A DNA stretch of 64,000 nt from Chitinophagaceae bacterium. GTDB lineage: Bacteria; Bacteroidota; Bacteroidia; Chitinophagales; Chitinophagaceae. The notes under the pieces are model-generated. The model saw only the letters and a list, made by a program, of their open reading frames with translations. It had not been told where the DNA came from and did no database searches. Within the stretch, counting starts at the first letter, position 1, and each line of letters opens with the position of its first letter. The stretch spans positions 62,001-126,000 of the forward strand of contig JAFKGQ010000018.1 in NCBI GenBank assembly GCA_017307755.1, in the 5' to 3' direction. Below are positions 53,830 through 62,407 of the stretch, in pieces. A program made the translations under genes and the position numbers.

Positions 53830-55176
53830 ATGAGCCAGCCATCATTATCACGTAAAAAATTCATTCAGAATGCGGCATTAGGTATTGCAGGCGCCACGCT
53901 TGAGCCCGGAATGCTGTTTGCCGGAACCAAAGAAAGGATAATAGAACAAACAGAGACAACGATAGGAAAATCGGGTAAAAGTTTTACCATAAAAAATGTC
54001 CTTTTAGAAACAGGTTTTGAATATGACGGAGACGAGGTGATCGCTACCAAAACCGGGCTTTTCTGCGTAGAAATAGAAACCGGGAAAATTAAAAAAATAA
54101 GTCCCAACCAGCCCAATGCCAATGCCATTGATGCAAAAGGCATGCTGATGCTGCCTGCATTTAAAGACATGCACATCCACATGGACAAAACCCGTTACAG
54201 TGAAAAATGGCAGGCAAGAAGACCTGTCTCCGGCGGCATAAAAGGCATGATTGCCCTGGAACAGAAAATCATACCCGATTTGCTAAAAAACTCCACCAGT
54301 AAAGCAGAAAGGATGATTGAGTTACTGCAATCAAAAGGAACGGCATTTGCCCGAAGCCAGGTTAATATTGAACCGACTTCCAAACTGGACTCCTTGAAAC
54401 ACCTTCAGCTGGCATTGGATAACAAAAAGAATGTTTTTGGTGCAGAATTGGTGGCCTTTCCGCAACATGGCATTTTTTATACAGACAGTGCTCCTTATAT
54501 GAAAGAAGCCGCGAAGATGGATATTGATTTCATCGGCGGGGTAGATCCTTACACGATCGACGGGGCTATTGAAAAGACAATGGATTTTACGGTGCAACTG
54601 GCATTGGACAACAATAAAGGCATTGATATACACCTGCACGAACAAGGCGATTCGGGGTTAAAAACAGTAGAATACCTGATTGATAAAGTAAACGAAAATC
54701 CCGTGCTCAAAGGCAAGACTTATCTGAGCCATTGTTTTATTTTAGCAAAACTGGATAATAGTAAACTGGATGAGGTTTCCGAAAAGCTGGTCAATGCACA
54801 AATTGGCATCAACTCAACCATTCCTTTTGGCGGACTGATTATGCCGATTCCAACGCTGATAAAACACGGTGTAAAAGTAATGACCGGAAATGACTGTATC
54901 ATCGACCACTGGAGTACATACGGGTCGGGAAGCGTTTTGCAAAAAGCAAATATTGCCGCACAGCTATACGGCCCTTCCACAGAATTTGGTTTATCACGCA
55001 TGCTGAAACTAGCGACCGCAGGAACCTTACCCCTGGATGACAAAGGCGTGCAACAATGGCCCAAAGCCGGAGATGTGGCGGATCTGGCTTTTTTAAATGC
55101 AAGCTGTTCCGCCGAAGCAGTTTCTCGTATATCTCCGGTAACATCTCTGATATACCGGGGGAATATTGTTTTTTAA
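53830..55176 (+). CDS. Cytosine-deaminase-like amidohydrolase with Tat-like signal
   Basis: The protein (448 residues from the chosen start) is an amidohydrolase of the cytosine deaminase/ammelide-hydrolase branch. Metal and catalytic motifs occur in order: DMHIHMDKT, DIHLHEQGD, YLSHCF and TGNDCIIDHW. It starts with SRKKFIQNAALGIAGATL, a Tat-type leader, so the start at 53830 (MSQPSLSRKKF) is preferred over 53812. An exported member is unusual, as cytosine deaminases are cytoplasmic; the substrate may be an environmental amine or lactam. The gene is AT-richer than its surroundings (37-42% G+C in two lines counted), a sign of recent transfer. Confidence 0.85.
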   Translation: MSQPSLSRKKFIQNAALGIAGATLEPGMLFAGTKERIIEQTETTIGKSGKSFTIKNVLLETGFEYDGDEVIATKTGLFCVEIETGKIKKISPNQPNANAIDAKGMLMLPAFKDMHIHMDKTRYSEKWQARRPVSGGIKGMIALEQKIIPDLLKNSTSKAERMIELLQSKGTAFARSQVNIEPTSKLDSLKHLQLALDNKKNVFGAELVAFPQHGIFYTDSAPYMKEAAKMDIDFIGGVDPYTIDGAIEKTMDFTVQLALDNNKGIDIHLHEQGDSGLKTVEYLIDKVNENPVLKGKTYLSHCFILAKLDNSKLDEVSEKLVNAQIGINSTIPFGGLIMPIPTLIKHGVKVMTGNDCIIDHWSTYGSGSVLQKANIAAQLYGPSTEFGLSRMLKLATAGTLPLDDKGVQQWPKAGDVADLAFLNASCSAEAVSRISPVTSLIYRGNIVF

Positions 55177-55196
55177 AACCAAAACACGTAAAAAAA

Positions 55197-55775
55197 TCAG
55201 GGTCTTAAAAAACCCATTCCAAAAGCAGTCCCGATACCCAGTGCAGCCCCTGCTCCCACATCAGTGGGATAATGCACGCCCAGGTACATACGCGAATAAC
55301 CGACCCCGGACGACCATAGCATGGCCGGTACTATGACATACCATTTCGGATAGGCCCGGGCCAGGGCCATGGTAGCGCCAAAAGAGGAGGAAGTATGCCC
55401 GGATGGGAAAGAGTATGCACCGGGCCGGTACACCGGCGTCAGGTGAATATTCGCAATAAAAGGGCGGGGCCGTTTGACGATGTGTTTGATGGCAAAATCC
55501 AGCAGATAGGATACGGCGGTACTACTGGCTGTATACAAGGCGTTCTTCTTCATGTCAGCATCGTTGCGGATAATCCCTGTTGCCAGCAATGTGACGGGGA
55601 TGCCGATATTTACACAATTATTCGCGTCGGAGACAGTGCGCCAGAATGCCGTCTGCCCGGGCGTCCTGTGCGCCTCCAGATATTCCAGGATATTCACATC
55701 CGTACGCTGCAGACCGGATTGCGCTTCGGCCGTATAATATAGTATGCATACCAGGCCGCAAAAGATGATCTTCAT
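55197..55775 (-). CDS. PAP2-family phosphatase, exported or membrane
   Basis: The 192-residue protein shows the three phosphatase motifs of the PAP2 family: KHIVKRPRPF, YSFPSGHTSSSFG and YSRMYLGVHYPTDVGAG. An N-terminal signal-like segment (CGLVCILYYTAEAQ) precedes the domain, with hydrophobic helices around the motifs. Such enzymes dephosphorylate lipid phosphates such as undecaprenyl diphosphate or phosphatidyl phosphates in the envelope. It converges with the amidohydrolase 20 bases away and lies 31 bases after the fucose operon's SDR, so it may be read through from that operon. Confidence 0.9.
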   Translation of the reverse strand: MKIIFCGLVCILYYTAEAQSGLQRTDVNILEYLEAHRTPGQTAFWRTVSDANNCVNIGIPVTLLATGIIRNDADMKKNALYTASSTAVSYLLDFAIKHIVKRPRPFIANIHLTPVYRPGAYSFPSGHTSSSFGATMALARAYPKWYVIVPAMLWSSGVGYSRMYLGVHYPTDVGAGAALGIGTAFGMGFLRP

Positions 55776-55806
55776 TATTCATGAAGATAAGAAAAAAGGT
55801 CATTCT

Positions 55807-56598
55807 TCACCGAATGGCTTCTTTCTGCTGCATAACACGACGATAACCCAGTTCCGCACCGCCGCTCACCGGAAGTATGCTTCCCGTGATAAAACGGGCT
55901 TTATCGGATACAAGAAAAACACACGCATCCGCCACCACATCACCTTCAGGACAATAGCCTAATGCATGGATACCATCCAGGTACCTTTCGATGTCTGCCG
56001 GATCCTCTTGCGCCTGCCCCCATTCACGCAGCATTAAGGTCCATACCCCCGCAGGCGCTACAGCATTGACACGGATCTTATAAGGCGCATAGTCCAACGC
56101 CATCGATTTGGTGAGCGTATTGATAGCCCCTTTGGTGGCGGTATAAGCTGCATGGTTATCCTGCCCTATCTCACCCACAAGACTGCTGGTATTCAGGATA
56201 CAACCTTTAGTACGTTTTAATGGTTCAAGACCGTACTTTGTCGTGTAATAAATACTTTTAAGATTGACATTGAACAAAGTATCCCATTCCTCCTCTTCGG
56301 TCTGATGCAGAGGCTTTGCCGGATAGGCTACCCCGGCATTGTTGTGGATGACATCGATGCGTCCATACTTGTCCAGGGTCTGCCGGATAGCAGCCTTTAC
56401 ATCACCCGGGTTGGATACGTCACAGATGATGCCCATGCCGGACCTCCCTACGATGCCGATGGCCGCATCCAGGGAAGAAGGATCATTCGATACAATAGCC
56501 ACCTGGGCGCCTGCTTCCACATATTTTTTTGCGCATTCAAGACCAATACCTTTGGAGCCGCCGGTGAGAAATACGATCTTTTCATCTAATAGTTTCAT
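55807..56598 (-). CDS. SDR-family oxidoreductase, probable L-fucose dehydrogenase
   Basis: The 263-residue classical SDR has KIVFLTGGSKGIGLECAKKY for NAD(P) binding, HNNAGVAYPAK, a serine in ILNTSSLVGEIGQ, the YTATKGA active site and VNAVAPAGVW. It is the last gene of the fucose operon, 12 bases after the symporter-mutarotase gene. In the oxidative L-fucose pathway an SDR converts L-fucose to L-fucono-lactone ahead of fuconate dehydratase, and that dehydratase is encoded two genes upstream. Some such SDRs act later, on 2-keto-3-deoxy-L-fuconate, so the exact step is inferred from context. Confidence 0.85.
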   Translation of the reverse strand: MKLLDEKIVFLTGGSKGIGLECAKKYVEAGAQVAIVSNDPSSLDAAIGIVGRSGMGIICDVSNPGDVKAAIRQTLDKYGRIDVIHNNAGVAYPAKPLHQTEEEEWDTLFNVNLKSIYYTTKYGLEPLKRTKGCILNTSSLVGEIGQDNHAAYTATKGAINTLTKSMALDYAPYKIRVNAVAPAGVWTLMLREWGQAQEDPADIERYLDGIHALGYCPEGDVVADACVFLVSDKARFITGSILPVSGGAELGYRRVMQQKEAIR

Positions 56599-56610
56599 TA
56601 CAAGGTCAGT

Positions 56611-58692
56611 TTATCGAGTGTAAAAAACTTCTTTCATATTTGTCCAGGTCTGCCCCTTTGCAGAAGTCTCCGGTAATGGAAGCTGTGTCGGTGCCGTCTC
56701 CCGCCACCATCGCTGCGTCGTGCTGTCCGCCGCCATCTTTTTCATATCTGCGTTAAAGTCGTCGCCCGTATATTCAAAATAGCTGAACAAAAAATATTTT
56801 CCGTCAATAGGCTGCATATAGATAGAGTAATTTTGAATATTACATTCCTTTATCTTTTTCAACACACCCGGCCAGACAGCGGTGTGCAATTGCTCGTAAT
56901 AGGCTGTCTTGTCGGGTCGGAGTCCGGTGACCATGCCATATCGCCGGACTTCTTTAGGTTGCCCCTGGAACATCCAATACAACAGGATCATAACGATCAA
57001 CAGGAGGACCGACAAGAATTTATAATTCCCCCATCCTTTCCAGCCCTTGTCCCGTAACGGCTCCCATGGCGATTTCCAATAAAGGGCCGTGCTTTCCGGC
57101 GTATGCTGCATCGGGAATATCAGCGACAGCACCACCTGCATGACCAGACAAACCACAAAAAGATAGAATGCCATCATCATAAAAGGGATAGCCGCCATGG
57201 CAGTGTGAGGGTAAAGCTTATTCAATGTATATACCAGCGCCCCCAGCATGGAGCCGGCCAGCAAAGTGTATTGGGCTGCCTTGGCAGAAGCTCCTTTCCA
57301 GAAAACCCCCAATATAAATACACAAGTGATGGGGGGAGCAATGTGCGCGATGATATCATTGATGCCGCTGAAGATACTTTCATAATGATTGAGAAGAGGC
57401 AGCAAAAAAATGGAGAAAATAAGCGCAATGCCCGCTGCGATCCTCCCCACTTTCACAAGCCGTTTTTCGTCAGCCGCGGGCCGCCACCGCTTGTACAGAT
57501 CAAAGCTTACCAGGGTACTAATAGAATTCAATGCTCCTGAAACCTGGCTCATCAGGCCGGACAGGAGCGCCGCTACAATGATACCAGCCAAACCCGTAGG
57601 CACCAACTGCGTGATCATCAGGGTATAAATACCTTTGCTATTAATGACAGTATTGCCCGCAGGGTCGGTGGTCTGTAATGTATGGATGTCCAGCAGACCT
57701 TTCTGTGCCAGTGTATAGGCCAACAGACCTGGAACGATAAAAATAAACACCGGCAATATCTTGATCCAGCCGCAAAAGAGGGCTCCTGCCCGGGCATGAT
57801 CTACGTCCTTTGCGCCCAGCACCCGTTGTACGATGGTCTGGTCCGCGCACCAATACCAGATACCAAGCACAGGATAGCCAAGGAATACGGCATACCAGGG
57901 GAGCCCGCTGCTGTCGCCATGAGGACGCAGCATAGACAGCTTCTCCATATGATGTGTAGCCTGAAGGGTAGCCGCCATGGAATCCCAGCCGCCCATCTTT
58001 ATAAAACAGGCCAGCGTGATCACAATGGCGCCCGCCACCAGTACAACGGTCTGGATACTTTCAGTAACGACCACCGCCCGCAGTCCGCCGATGATCGTAT
58101 ACACTGCCGTAATAACGGCAATCACGGTGACACTGACATACATATCGATACCCAAAAGTGTCTCCAGGACAATGCCGCCGGTGAGGAGGGAAAAAGCGAT
58201 ATGGATGATGACTGCCGACAAGATGGATATAAAGGTGAGCCAGTCCCTGCAAGCCCGGTTGTACCTCCTCTCCAGGAAATCAGGCAGGGTACTGACGCCG
58301 CTGCGAATGTAAAAAGGGGCAAAGAACAAAGCCAGCAGGATCAGGGTAAATGCAGCCATCCATTCGAAGTTGCCGCTGAGCAGTCCGGAGTCAAACCCGC
58401 TCTGTGCCAGGCTTACCAGGTGTAAACAGGAAATATTGGTGGCAAAAAGGGCCAGGCCGATCATGGGCCATCGTAGGGTCTTGCCTGCCAGGAAATAATC
58501 ACTGGAAGATACGTCCTTCTTCCTACGGTCTGCCGTCGTCGAATTTTCTGGAATGTAATTCTCCTCCGGCCGACCATTTTTGATGGGCCTTCGGCCAGGG
58601 CGCCACAGGCGCCCTCTGCCCGCCCACAACCCCACGGCGACAATGCCCAGGATATAGAGGATACTGACGATTATATCTGGTGTCTTTATCAT
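56611..58692 (-). CDS. Sodium:solute symporter fused to an L-rhamnose/L-fucose mutarotase domain
   Basis: The 693-residue protein joins two proteins normally separate. Residues 1-575 are an SSS-family transporter with about 13-14 helices (for example RRYNRACRDWLTFISILSAV, WYWCADQTIVQRVLGAKDVD). A hydrophilic insert (about 25-60) follows the first helix. Residues 583-693 match the RhaM mutarotase family (DUF718): RYGMVTGLRPDKTAYYEQLH, AVWPGVLKKIKECNIQNYSI and YFLFSYFEYTG. The mutarotase would interconvert anomers of the sugar as it enters the cytoplasm, speeding the dehydrogenase step. It stands between fuconate dehydratase and the SDR, which supports L-fucose as cargo. Confidence 0.88.
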   Translation of the reverse strand: MIKTPDIIVSILYILGIVAVGLWAGRGRLWRPGRRPIKNGRPEENYIPENSTTADRRKKDVSSSDYFLAGKTLRWPMIGLALFATNISCLHLVSLAQSGFDSGLLSGNFEWMAAFTLILLALFFAPFYIRSGVSTLPDFLERRYNRACRDWLTFISILSAVIIHIAFSLLTGGIVLETLLGIDMYVSVTVIAVITAVYTIIGGLRAVVVTESIQTVVLVAGAIVITLACFIKMGGWDSMAATLQATHHMEKLSMLRPHGDSSGLPWYAVFLGYPVLGIWYWCADQTIVQRVLGAKDVDHARAGALFCGWIKILPVFIFIVPGLLAYTLAQKGLLDIHTLQTTDPAGNTVINSKGIYTLMITQLVPTGLAGIIVAALLSGLMSQVSGALNSISTLVSFDLYKRWRPAADEKRLVKVGRIAAGIALIFSIFLLPLLNHYESIFSGINDIIAHIAPPITCVFILGVFWKGASAKAAQYTLLAGSMLGALVYTLNKLYPHTAMAAIPFMMMAFYLFVVCLVMQVVLSLIFPMQHTPESTALYWKSPWEPLRDKGWKGWGNYKFLSVLLLIVMILLYWMFQGQPKEVRRYGMVTGLRPDKTAYYEQLHTAVWPGVLKKIKECNIQNYSIYMQPIDGKYFLFSYFEYTGDDFNADMKKMAADSTTQRWWRETAPTQLPLPETSAKGQTWTNMKEVFYTR

Positions 58693-58693
58693 G

Positions 58694-59914
58694 CTATTTT
58701 AGATCACAACTGCTGCCCGGCTCCTGCGGCGTCTTGTAAACGCCGCCCGAAATGTTGACAGGATGTACAAAATGCTTTTGAAGATGCGGGATATGTTCCA
58801 GGAATAAGGCCTGATGCCCAAGGGTAATATGATTGAACAAGACCAGGTGCTGGTGCAACTGTCCCATATCTCCCACGTGTGGGACCACCGGTATCCCGAA
58901 TTTCCGGCATAGAAGGCTGACTGTAATAAACTCGCTGACGCCTCCTACCCTCACTGCATCCACCTGTATAAATCCAGCGCACCCCGCTTGCAGATAATTT
59001 TTGAATATGATACGGTTGGGCACATGTTCTCCCAACGCCAAGGCGGTAGGAGCGATACTCCTGGCCAGGGTCTTATGTCCCTCCACATCATCGGGGTGCG
59101 TCGGTTCTTCGATCCAATATGGGTTCATATCCTGTAATTGCCCGCATATCCGGATAGCCTGAGGTAATGTCCACTGTTGATTGGCATCCAGCATCACCTT
59201 TACCCCGTCGCCGGCAGCCTCTCTTACAATATGCGCGCGACGTATATCTCTTTCAGGGTCCGTCGAACCCACTTTCAGCTTCATAGCCGTAAATCCCTCC
59301 GCCACCGCCTTGACCGTGTTCTCCCGCACCTTTTCGTCGGGATAGTTAAACCAGCCGATGGAAGTATCATATCCGGGATAACCGACGGACAATATTCCCC
59401 GGCGGGCTTCTTTCCCTGTCTCATTTGCTTTTATCAGCGCCAGCGCATCCTCCCTCGTCAATTCGTCTTCCAGATAAGAAAGGTCCAGGGTACGGACAAG
59501 TTCCTCCGGCGAAAGATCGATCAGCAGCCGCCACAACGGCACCCCTCTTTTTTTCGCCCAGAGGTCAAAACATGCATTCGTCACAGAAGCCAGACCAAGA
59601 TGAACGACGCCTTTGTGCGGACCCAGCCAGCGGAATTGCTGTTCGTTGGAAAGACTGTTAAAGGTATTGCCAAAATCGCTCATCAATTCCTCAATGTCCT
59701 TCCCCTGTAGCTTTTCCGCATAGAACTGTGCAGCCTTGCATACCATGTCATTCCCCTCTCCCAACGTAAAAGCCAGACCAGTGCCTATGATACCGCTGTC
59801 ATCGTGCAATTGAGTGACGGCATAGGAATAGACAGGGTCCCTGTGAATGGCGTCGCTGCCCGCGCCATTACCCAATGGATAACGGGCATCAATAACGGAT
59901 ATTTTCTTTATCAT
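58694..59914 (-). CDS. L-fuconate dehydratase (enolase superfamily)
   Basis: The 406-residue protein is a mandelate-racemase-type enolase member of the L-fuconate dehydratase group. It removes water from L-fuconate to give 2-keto-3-deoxy-L-fuconate. The catalytic and metal residues are visible: TAMKLKVGS (lysine), VMLDANQQW (Asp), YWIEEPTHPDD (Glu), ALGEHVPNRI (Glu) and VPHVGDMGQLHQH (His). The start overlaps the GH29 stop by 4 bases. Together with the SDR and symporter it defines an oxidative L-fucose pathway; the later aldolase or dehydrogenase genes are not in the window. Confidence 0.92.
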   Translation of the reverse strand: MIKKISVIDARYPLGNGAGSDAIHRDPVYSYAVTQLHDDSGIIGTGLAFTLGEGNDMVCKAAQFYAEKLQGKDIEELMSDFGNTFNSLSNEQQFRWLGPHKGVVHLGLASVTNACFDLWAKKRGVPLWRLLIDLSPEELVRTLDLSYLEDELTREDALALIKANETGKEARRGILSVGYPGYDTSIGWFNYPDEKVRENTVKAVAEGFTAMKLKVGSTDPERDIRRAHIVREAAGDGVKVMLDANQQWTLPQAIRICGQLQDMNPYWIEEPTHPDDVEGHKTLARSIAPTALALGEHVPNRIIFKNYLQAGCAGFIQVDAVRVGGVSEFITVSLLCRKFGIPVVPHVGDMGQLHQHLVLFNHITLGHQALFLEHIPHLQKHFVHPVNISGGVYKTPQEPGSSCDLK

Positions 59915-61176
59915 GGTTCAATTTCATTATCCACCTCCAATACAATGACAGAGCTGATAGGCTCAGGAAGCGTGTCCGGAAGCCGGATGCTGACGCCTGT
60001 CTGCTGATCCTGGGTGAAGGCAAGGTCAGCCCCTCTCATAAAATGCGCTTTTTGTACTCTTACGCCTGGTATGAGAGGCAATGCCAGCGTTCCTGTCTTT
60101 TTTTCCAGCAGGTGGACGTATATTTTTTTCCCTTTCCGGGTAGTGACCATCTGCTCGTCAGGCGGATAAGGTCCTCCCTTTGTATCATAGATGCTCTCCC
60201 CGTATTTTTTCAGCCAGTCCCCCATCTCTCTCAACCGGGTGATCTGACGAGCTTCCATTCTTCCATCCATCATCGGCCCCACATTAAAAAGGAGATTGCC
60301 ATTGCCGCCGGCCGTCCGTTCAAGGGTCTGGATACATTGTTTCAAGGTCTTCATATGATCGTTGGGTTTCCAGGCCCATTGATCGCAAATGGTGATACAG
60401 CTTTCCCAGGGCTCTTTCATATTCATCTGACCGATGGTCTGCTCCGGCGTAAGAAAATCACCTACGGATTGAGGGTCGGATAAAGCGCCTCCCTTCCCAA
60501 GACGGTTGTTGACGACAAGCCTGGGGTCCAGAGTTTTCAAATAACGATATATCTCTTTTCCATCCTCAACCGTCCAGCATTTGTCCCAATACCCGTCAAA
60601 CCAGAGCATGAAAGGATGATATCTGGTCACGATCTCCTTCAGCTCTTTTTTCATGGTCATCACAAACCTCCCCATATCCCCCTTTACGTTCAGAGCTGTG
60701 TCATGAGGGTTTTTGACGGGATAGTCCGGGTCATGCCAGTCCAGTACGGTAAAATACACACAAAAGGTAATGCCCTGACGCCGGCAGGCTTGAGCCAGTT
60801 CTCCCACGATATCCCTTTTAAAAAGGCTATTACCGATGTTGTAGGACGAAACAGCCGTCGGCCAGAGACAAAACCCATCATGATGTTTGGCCGTGATAAC
60901 CAGATATCTCATCCCGGCGTCCCTGGCCGTCTTCACCCAGGTGTCGGCATTGAACAATACAGGGTTGAACTCCTTATAAAGGGTGTCGTATTCCTCCATT
61001 GGCACTTCACGCCCCCGGCTCCAGCCTATCTCTGTCCCCCGGAGGGTAACAGGACCAAAATGGATAAACATGCCAAACCGTTTGGACATGAACTCCCGCA
61101 TGGCAGTCTCCTGGGTAAAAGCGGTTATCATCTTCAATAGACATACCGACACAATAAACATCTTCTTCATAAACAT
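59911..61176 (-). CDS. GH29-family alpha-L-fucosidase, exported
   Basis: The 421-residue enzyme hydrolyses terminal alpha-L-fucose. A signal peptide (MFIVSVCLLKMITAFTQE) precedes a GH29 barrel: SKRFGMFIHFGPVTL, MRYLVITAKHHDGFCLW, FTVLDWHDPDYP and the nucleophile region MLWFDGYWDKC. LFNVGPMMDGRM marks the end of the catalytic domain. The C-terminal beta-sandwich is short. It is encoded between the surface lipoproteins and the fuconate dehydratase, so it most likely frees fucose in the periplasm or at the cell surface for the symporter. Confidence 0.93.
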   Translation of the reverse strand: MFMKKMFIVSVCLLKMITAFTQETAMREFMSKRFGMFIHFGPVTLRGTEIGWSRGREVPMEEYDTLYKEFNPVLFNADTWVKTARDAGMRYLVITAKHHDGFCLWPTAVSSYNIGNSLFKRDIVGELAQACRRQGITFCVYFTVLDWHDPDYPVKNPHDTALNVKGDMGRFVMTMKKELKEIVTRYHPFMLWFDGYWDKCWTVEDGKEIYRYLKTLDPRLVVNNRLGKGGALSDPQSVGDFLTPEQTIGQMNMKEPWESCITICDQWAWKPNDHMKTLKQCIQTLERTAGGNGNLLFNVGPMMDGRMEARQITRLREMGDWLKKYGESIYDTKGGPYPPDEQMVTTRKGKKIYVHLLEKKTGTLALPLIPGVRVQKAHFMRGADLAFTQDQQTGVSIRLPDTLPEPISSVIVLEVDNEIEP

Positions 61177-61182
61177 CTGAAA

Positions 61183-62397
61183 TTATTGTTTGTCCCATAA
61201 TGTCACCTGGCTGATGTTGGCATAGCCCGCATTGCTCGCTACCGTTTTTATCCGGATAATGACAAATCTCACGGGAATGGGATTGTTGTTTATATCTACA
61301 TCATAGGGAGCAGCACCGTCATCTTTCCTGATCACTTCTTTCAGCATACTCCATCCCTTCGCTGTCATATCGCTGGCCCAACCATTGTTATCCGGCTTCA
61401 GGCTGGTAATAGCCCCCGTCGTATCGGCAATGCCCCAAACCTCAAAATCGAGAGGATTATGACAACAAGGTCTACCCGACTCCTCCAGCCTGCTGATATT
61501 GTTATATATCTTGTGCATGTCGAATGTGATCGTCCCCGGTATCCCCGGACTGCCGTTGCTGTGGAACAGGTTGGGATAATCCCTCGTTTGCAGGTTCCCA
61601 TCCCAGATACGCGCAAGATAGGTGTTGCCGTCATATGCGTTCAGATCGTTTGGAAGATGCACTTCGGTGAACAGGCTTTTGTCGCACAGGACATAGACAT
61701 AAGGCACCGTGTCGTAGCTGGTGGTGTAAAAGGTATCGATAGCATACTTCGAAGGTATAAAGGAAGACTGATAAAGTATCTTCGTACCCGTTTTAAAACC
61801 AGGCAGGCTGATCGTACCGCTGTTCGCCGGTATAAAAGCATAGGCTGTGTCACCGCTGGTATTGACATATTTCACCCGGGTGGTGACATTGATGGTATCC
61901 AATGGGGCCAGAAAGTACATGGTGACAGAACCATCGGGGTTAAGGAGCGCGGGCTTACTGACATCCTGCAGCCGGTTATGCAAACCTCCCCTGTAGATAT
62001 CTCCATACACCTGGGCATTGTCGATCTCGGTTACGACACTCCTGTTGCCATCGCCATCATAAGAGTAGATAAAAAAGGTATAGGAGTACTCCGAAAGATG
62101 ATCGATCACACACTTCACCGTGTCGGACGTATTATGGGATGTAGCTGGCAGCACCACCGAATCCACGCCGCCATTCCAGGTCACCACATATTTGGCGATG
62201 CTGGGGTCCGGGCTGGGACGCCAGGTAAGCATCAGTCTGCCATTACCCGGCAGCACCTGCGGGTTGCTCACCCTGCCCGGATACGTTATTTCCGTATTGT
62301 TGAGGAACTTCCGGTAATCCGTGGCCTTTTTACTGCAGCCCCATACCAAGAGGAAACAGACCAGCAGGATCCTGGAATTGCTGTAATATTTTTTCAT
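61183..62397 (-). CDS. DUF4998/DUF5000 surface lipoprotein
   Basis: The lipoprotein (405 residues from the chosen start MKKYYSNSRILL) has its acylated cysteine in VWGCSKK. The N-terminal half resembles DUF4998 with fibronectin-like strands (GNGRLMLTWRPSPDPSIAKY). The C-terminal part is a DUF5000-type discoidin sandwich (WDGNLQTRDYP, GTITFDMHKIYNNISRLEES), a fold often used to bind sugars. Such proteins sit beside SusCD as glycan-binding partners. An in-frame start at 62403 is an alternative; longer frames would overlap the upstream gene. Confidence 0.85.
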   Translation of the reverse strand: MKKYYSNSRILLVCFLLVWGCSKKATDYRKFLNNTEITYPGRVSNPQVLPGNGRLMLTWRPSPDPSIAKYVVTWNGGVDSVVLPATSHNTSDTVKCVIDHLSEYSYTFFIYSYDGDGNRSVVTEIDNAQVYGDIYRGGLHNRLQDVSKPALLNPDGSVTMYFLAPLDTINVTTRVKYVNTSGDTAYAFIPANSGTISLPGFKTGTKILYQSSFIPSKYAIDTFYTTSYDTVPYVYVLCDKSLFTEVHLPNDLNAYDGNTYLARIWDGNLQTRDYPNLFHSNGSPGIPGTITFDMHKIYNNISRLEESGRPCCHNPLDFEVWGIADTTGAITSLKPDNNGWASDMTAKGWSMLKEVIRKDDGAAPYDVDINNNPIPVRFVIIRIKTVASNAGYANISQVTLWDKQ

Positions 62398-62407
62398 TGT
62401 CATTTTT

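Noticed and set aside
53830..55176. Amidohydrolase as the missing L-fuconolactonase of the fucose operon
   Set aside because: Its motifs (HIHMDKT, SHCF, GNDCIIDHW) are of the cytosine deaminase branch, it is predicted to be exported, and it lies on the opposite strand outside the operon.
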